From assembly GCA_027023175.1 (NCBI GenBank), contig JALVWW010000330.1, forward strand, positions 1 to 5,947: 5,947 nt of DNA, given 5' to 3'. The notes beneath the pieces are model-generated. The model saw only the letters and a program-made list of their open reading frames with translations. It was not told the origin of the DNA and did not search any database. Positions within the stretch are counted from its first letter, which is position 1. Each line of letters starts with the position of its first letter. A program made the position numbers and the translations under genes. This DNA comes from Campylobacterales bacterium. GTDB taxonomy: Bacteria; Campylobacterota; Campylobacteria; Campylobacterales; JALSKU01. Of the stretch, positions 5,583 to 5,947 are shown piece by piece.

Positions 5583-5947
5583 GAATAATAAGATAAAAGT
5601 TGCGATCAACGGTTTTGGAAGAATCGGGAGGATTTTAGCTAGAATTGTTTTACAAAATCCCAATTTTCAACTTATGCAAGTCAATGATATATATGATATA
5701 AATATTATGGATCATCTTTTAAAATATGACAGCTCTTACGGGAATTTTGAAACTGATGCAAAATTTAAAATGACAAACTGCAATGATATAAAAAAGCTTC
5801 AATGGGATAGTATTGATATCGTTTTTGAGTGTAGCGGAGTTTATCACAAAAAAGAGGATCTCTCTTGGCATATAAAAAACGGTGCAAAAAAAGTTATACT
5901 ATCAGCCTACTCAAAAGAGTTGCCTACCTATATATATGGCATGAATG
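5560..5947 (+). CDS. Glyceraldehyde-3-phosphate dehydrogenase family protein, N-terminal part (cut by window edge)
   Basis: The first 129 residues of a GAPDH-family protein, enzymes that oxidise glyceraldehyde-3-phosphate with NAD(P) in the cytoplasm (glycolysis, gluconeogenesis or the Calvin cycle). The Rossmann start KVAINGFGRIGR (13-24), VND (41-43, cofactor ribose contact), LLKYDS (53-58), ECSGV (90-94) and GAKKVILSA (108-116) match the NAD-binding domain. The catalytic Cys region lies beyond the window, so activity cannot be judged. The frame is closed upstream by TAA at 5548-5550, and the only standard start before the Rossmann motif is GTG 5560 inside the tandem repeat, with AAGG at 5549-5552 7 nt upstream. 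This gives about 12 extra residues (MARWQGGKNNKI) before the usual beginning. Between YDS and CSG the protein is about 15 residues shorter than typical GAPDH, losing the segment that normally includes the ERDP cofactor contact. It is therefore a divergent paralogue, possibly with another substrate (for example erythrose 4-phosphate) or reduced activity. Confidence 0.85.
   Translation, partial: MARWQGGKNNKIKVAINGFGRIGRILARIVLQNPNFQLMQVNDIYDINIMDHLLKYDSSYGNFETDAKFKMTNCNDIKKLQWDSIDIVFECSGVYHKKEDLSWHIKNGAKKVILSAYSKELPTYIYGMN

Overview
The window looks like a piece of chromosome from an AT-rich bacterium, most likely a Campylobacterota (Sulfurimonas/Sulfurovum-like) species. This rests on the low GC content, TATAAT -10 boxes in A/T-rich surroundings without clear -35 boxes, tight gene packing and the general flavour of the proteins. 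It is an impression, not a taxonomic proof.

Left part (1-1584, minus strand): a two-gene gamma-glutamyl operon. A GCS2/YbdK-type glutamate-cysteine (carboxylate-amine) ligase is followed, with an ATGA overlap, by a gamma-glutamyltransferase-family gene that runs off the left edge. A TATAAT box at 1615-1620 and a GAGGAG ribosome binding site precede the ligase. One gene makes gamma-glutamyl bonds and the other belongs to a family that cleaves or transfers them. The GGT-like protein has no signal peptide and lacks the usual substrate-binding Arg, so its exact reaction is open.

Middle (1760-5316, minus strand): a two-gene, markedly AT-richer cassette. It encodes a 963-residue Eco57I-like N6-adenine DNA methyltransferase (DPACGSG and NPPF motifs) and, with a TGATG stop/start overlap, a 221-residue protein carrying a PD-(D/E)XK-type nuclease signature (ID...EAK). 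Together they read as a restriction-modification or related defence module, probably acquired horizontally. A -10 box and ribosome binding site sit just upstream of the methyltransferase.

Right part (5317-5947): an intergenic region with a candidate 21-codon small gene on the minus strand, with its own -10 box and Shine-Dalgarno. Divergent from it, on the plus strand, is a glyceraldehyde-3-phosphate dehydrogenase-family gene cut by the right edge. Four perfect tandem copies of the 8-mer GGTGGCAA lie at its start, and the only usable in-frame start codon (GTG at 5560) lies inside that repeat. Change in copy number could alter translation of this gene. This is the most unusual feature in the window.

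No tRNA, rRNA, CRISPR array, transposase or convincing intrinsic terminator was seen.
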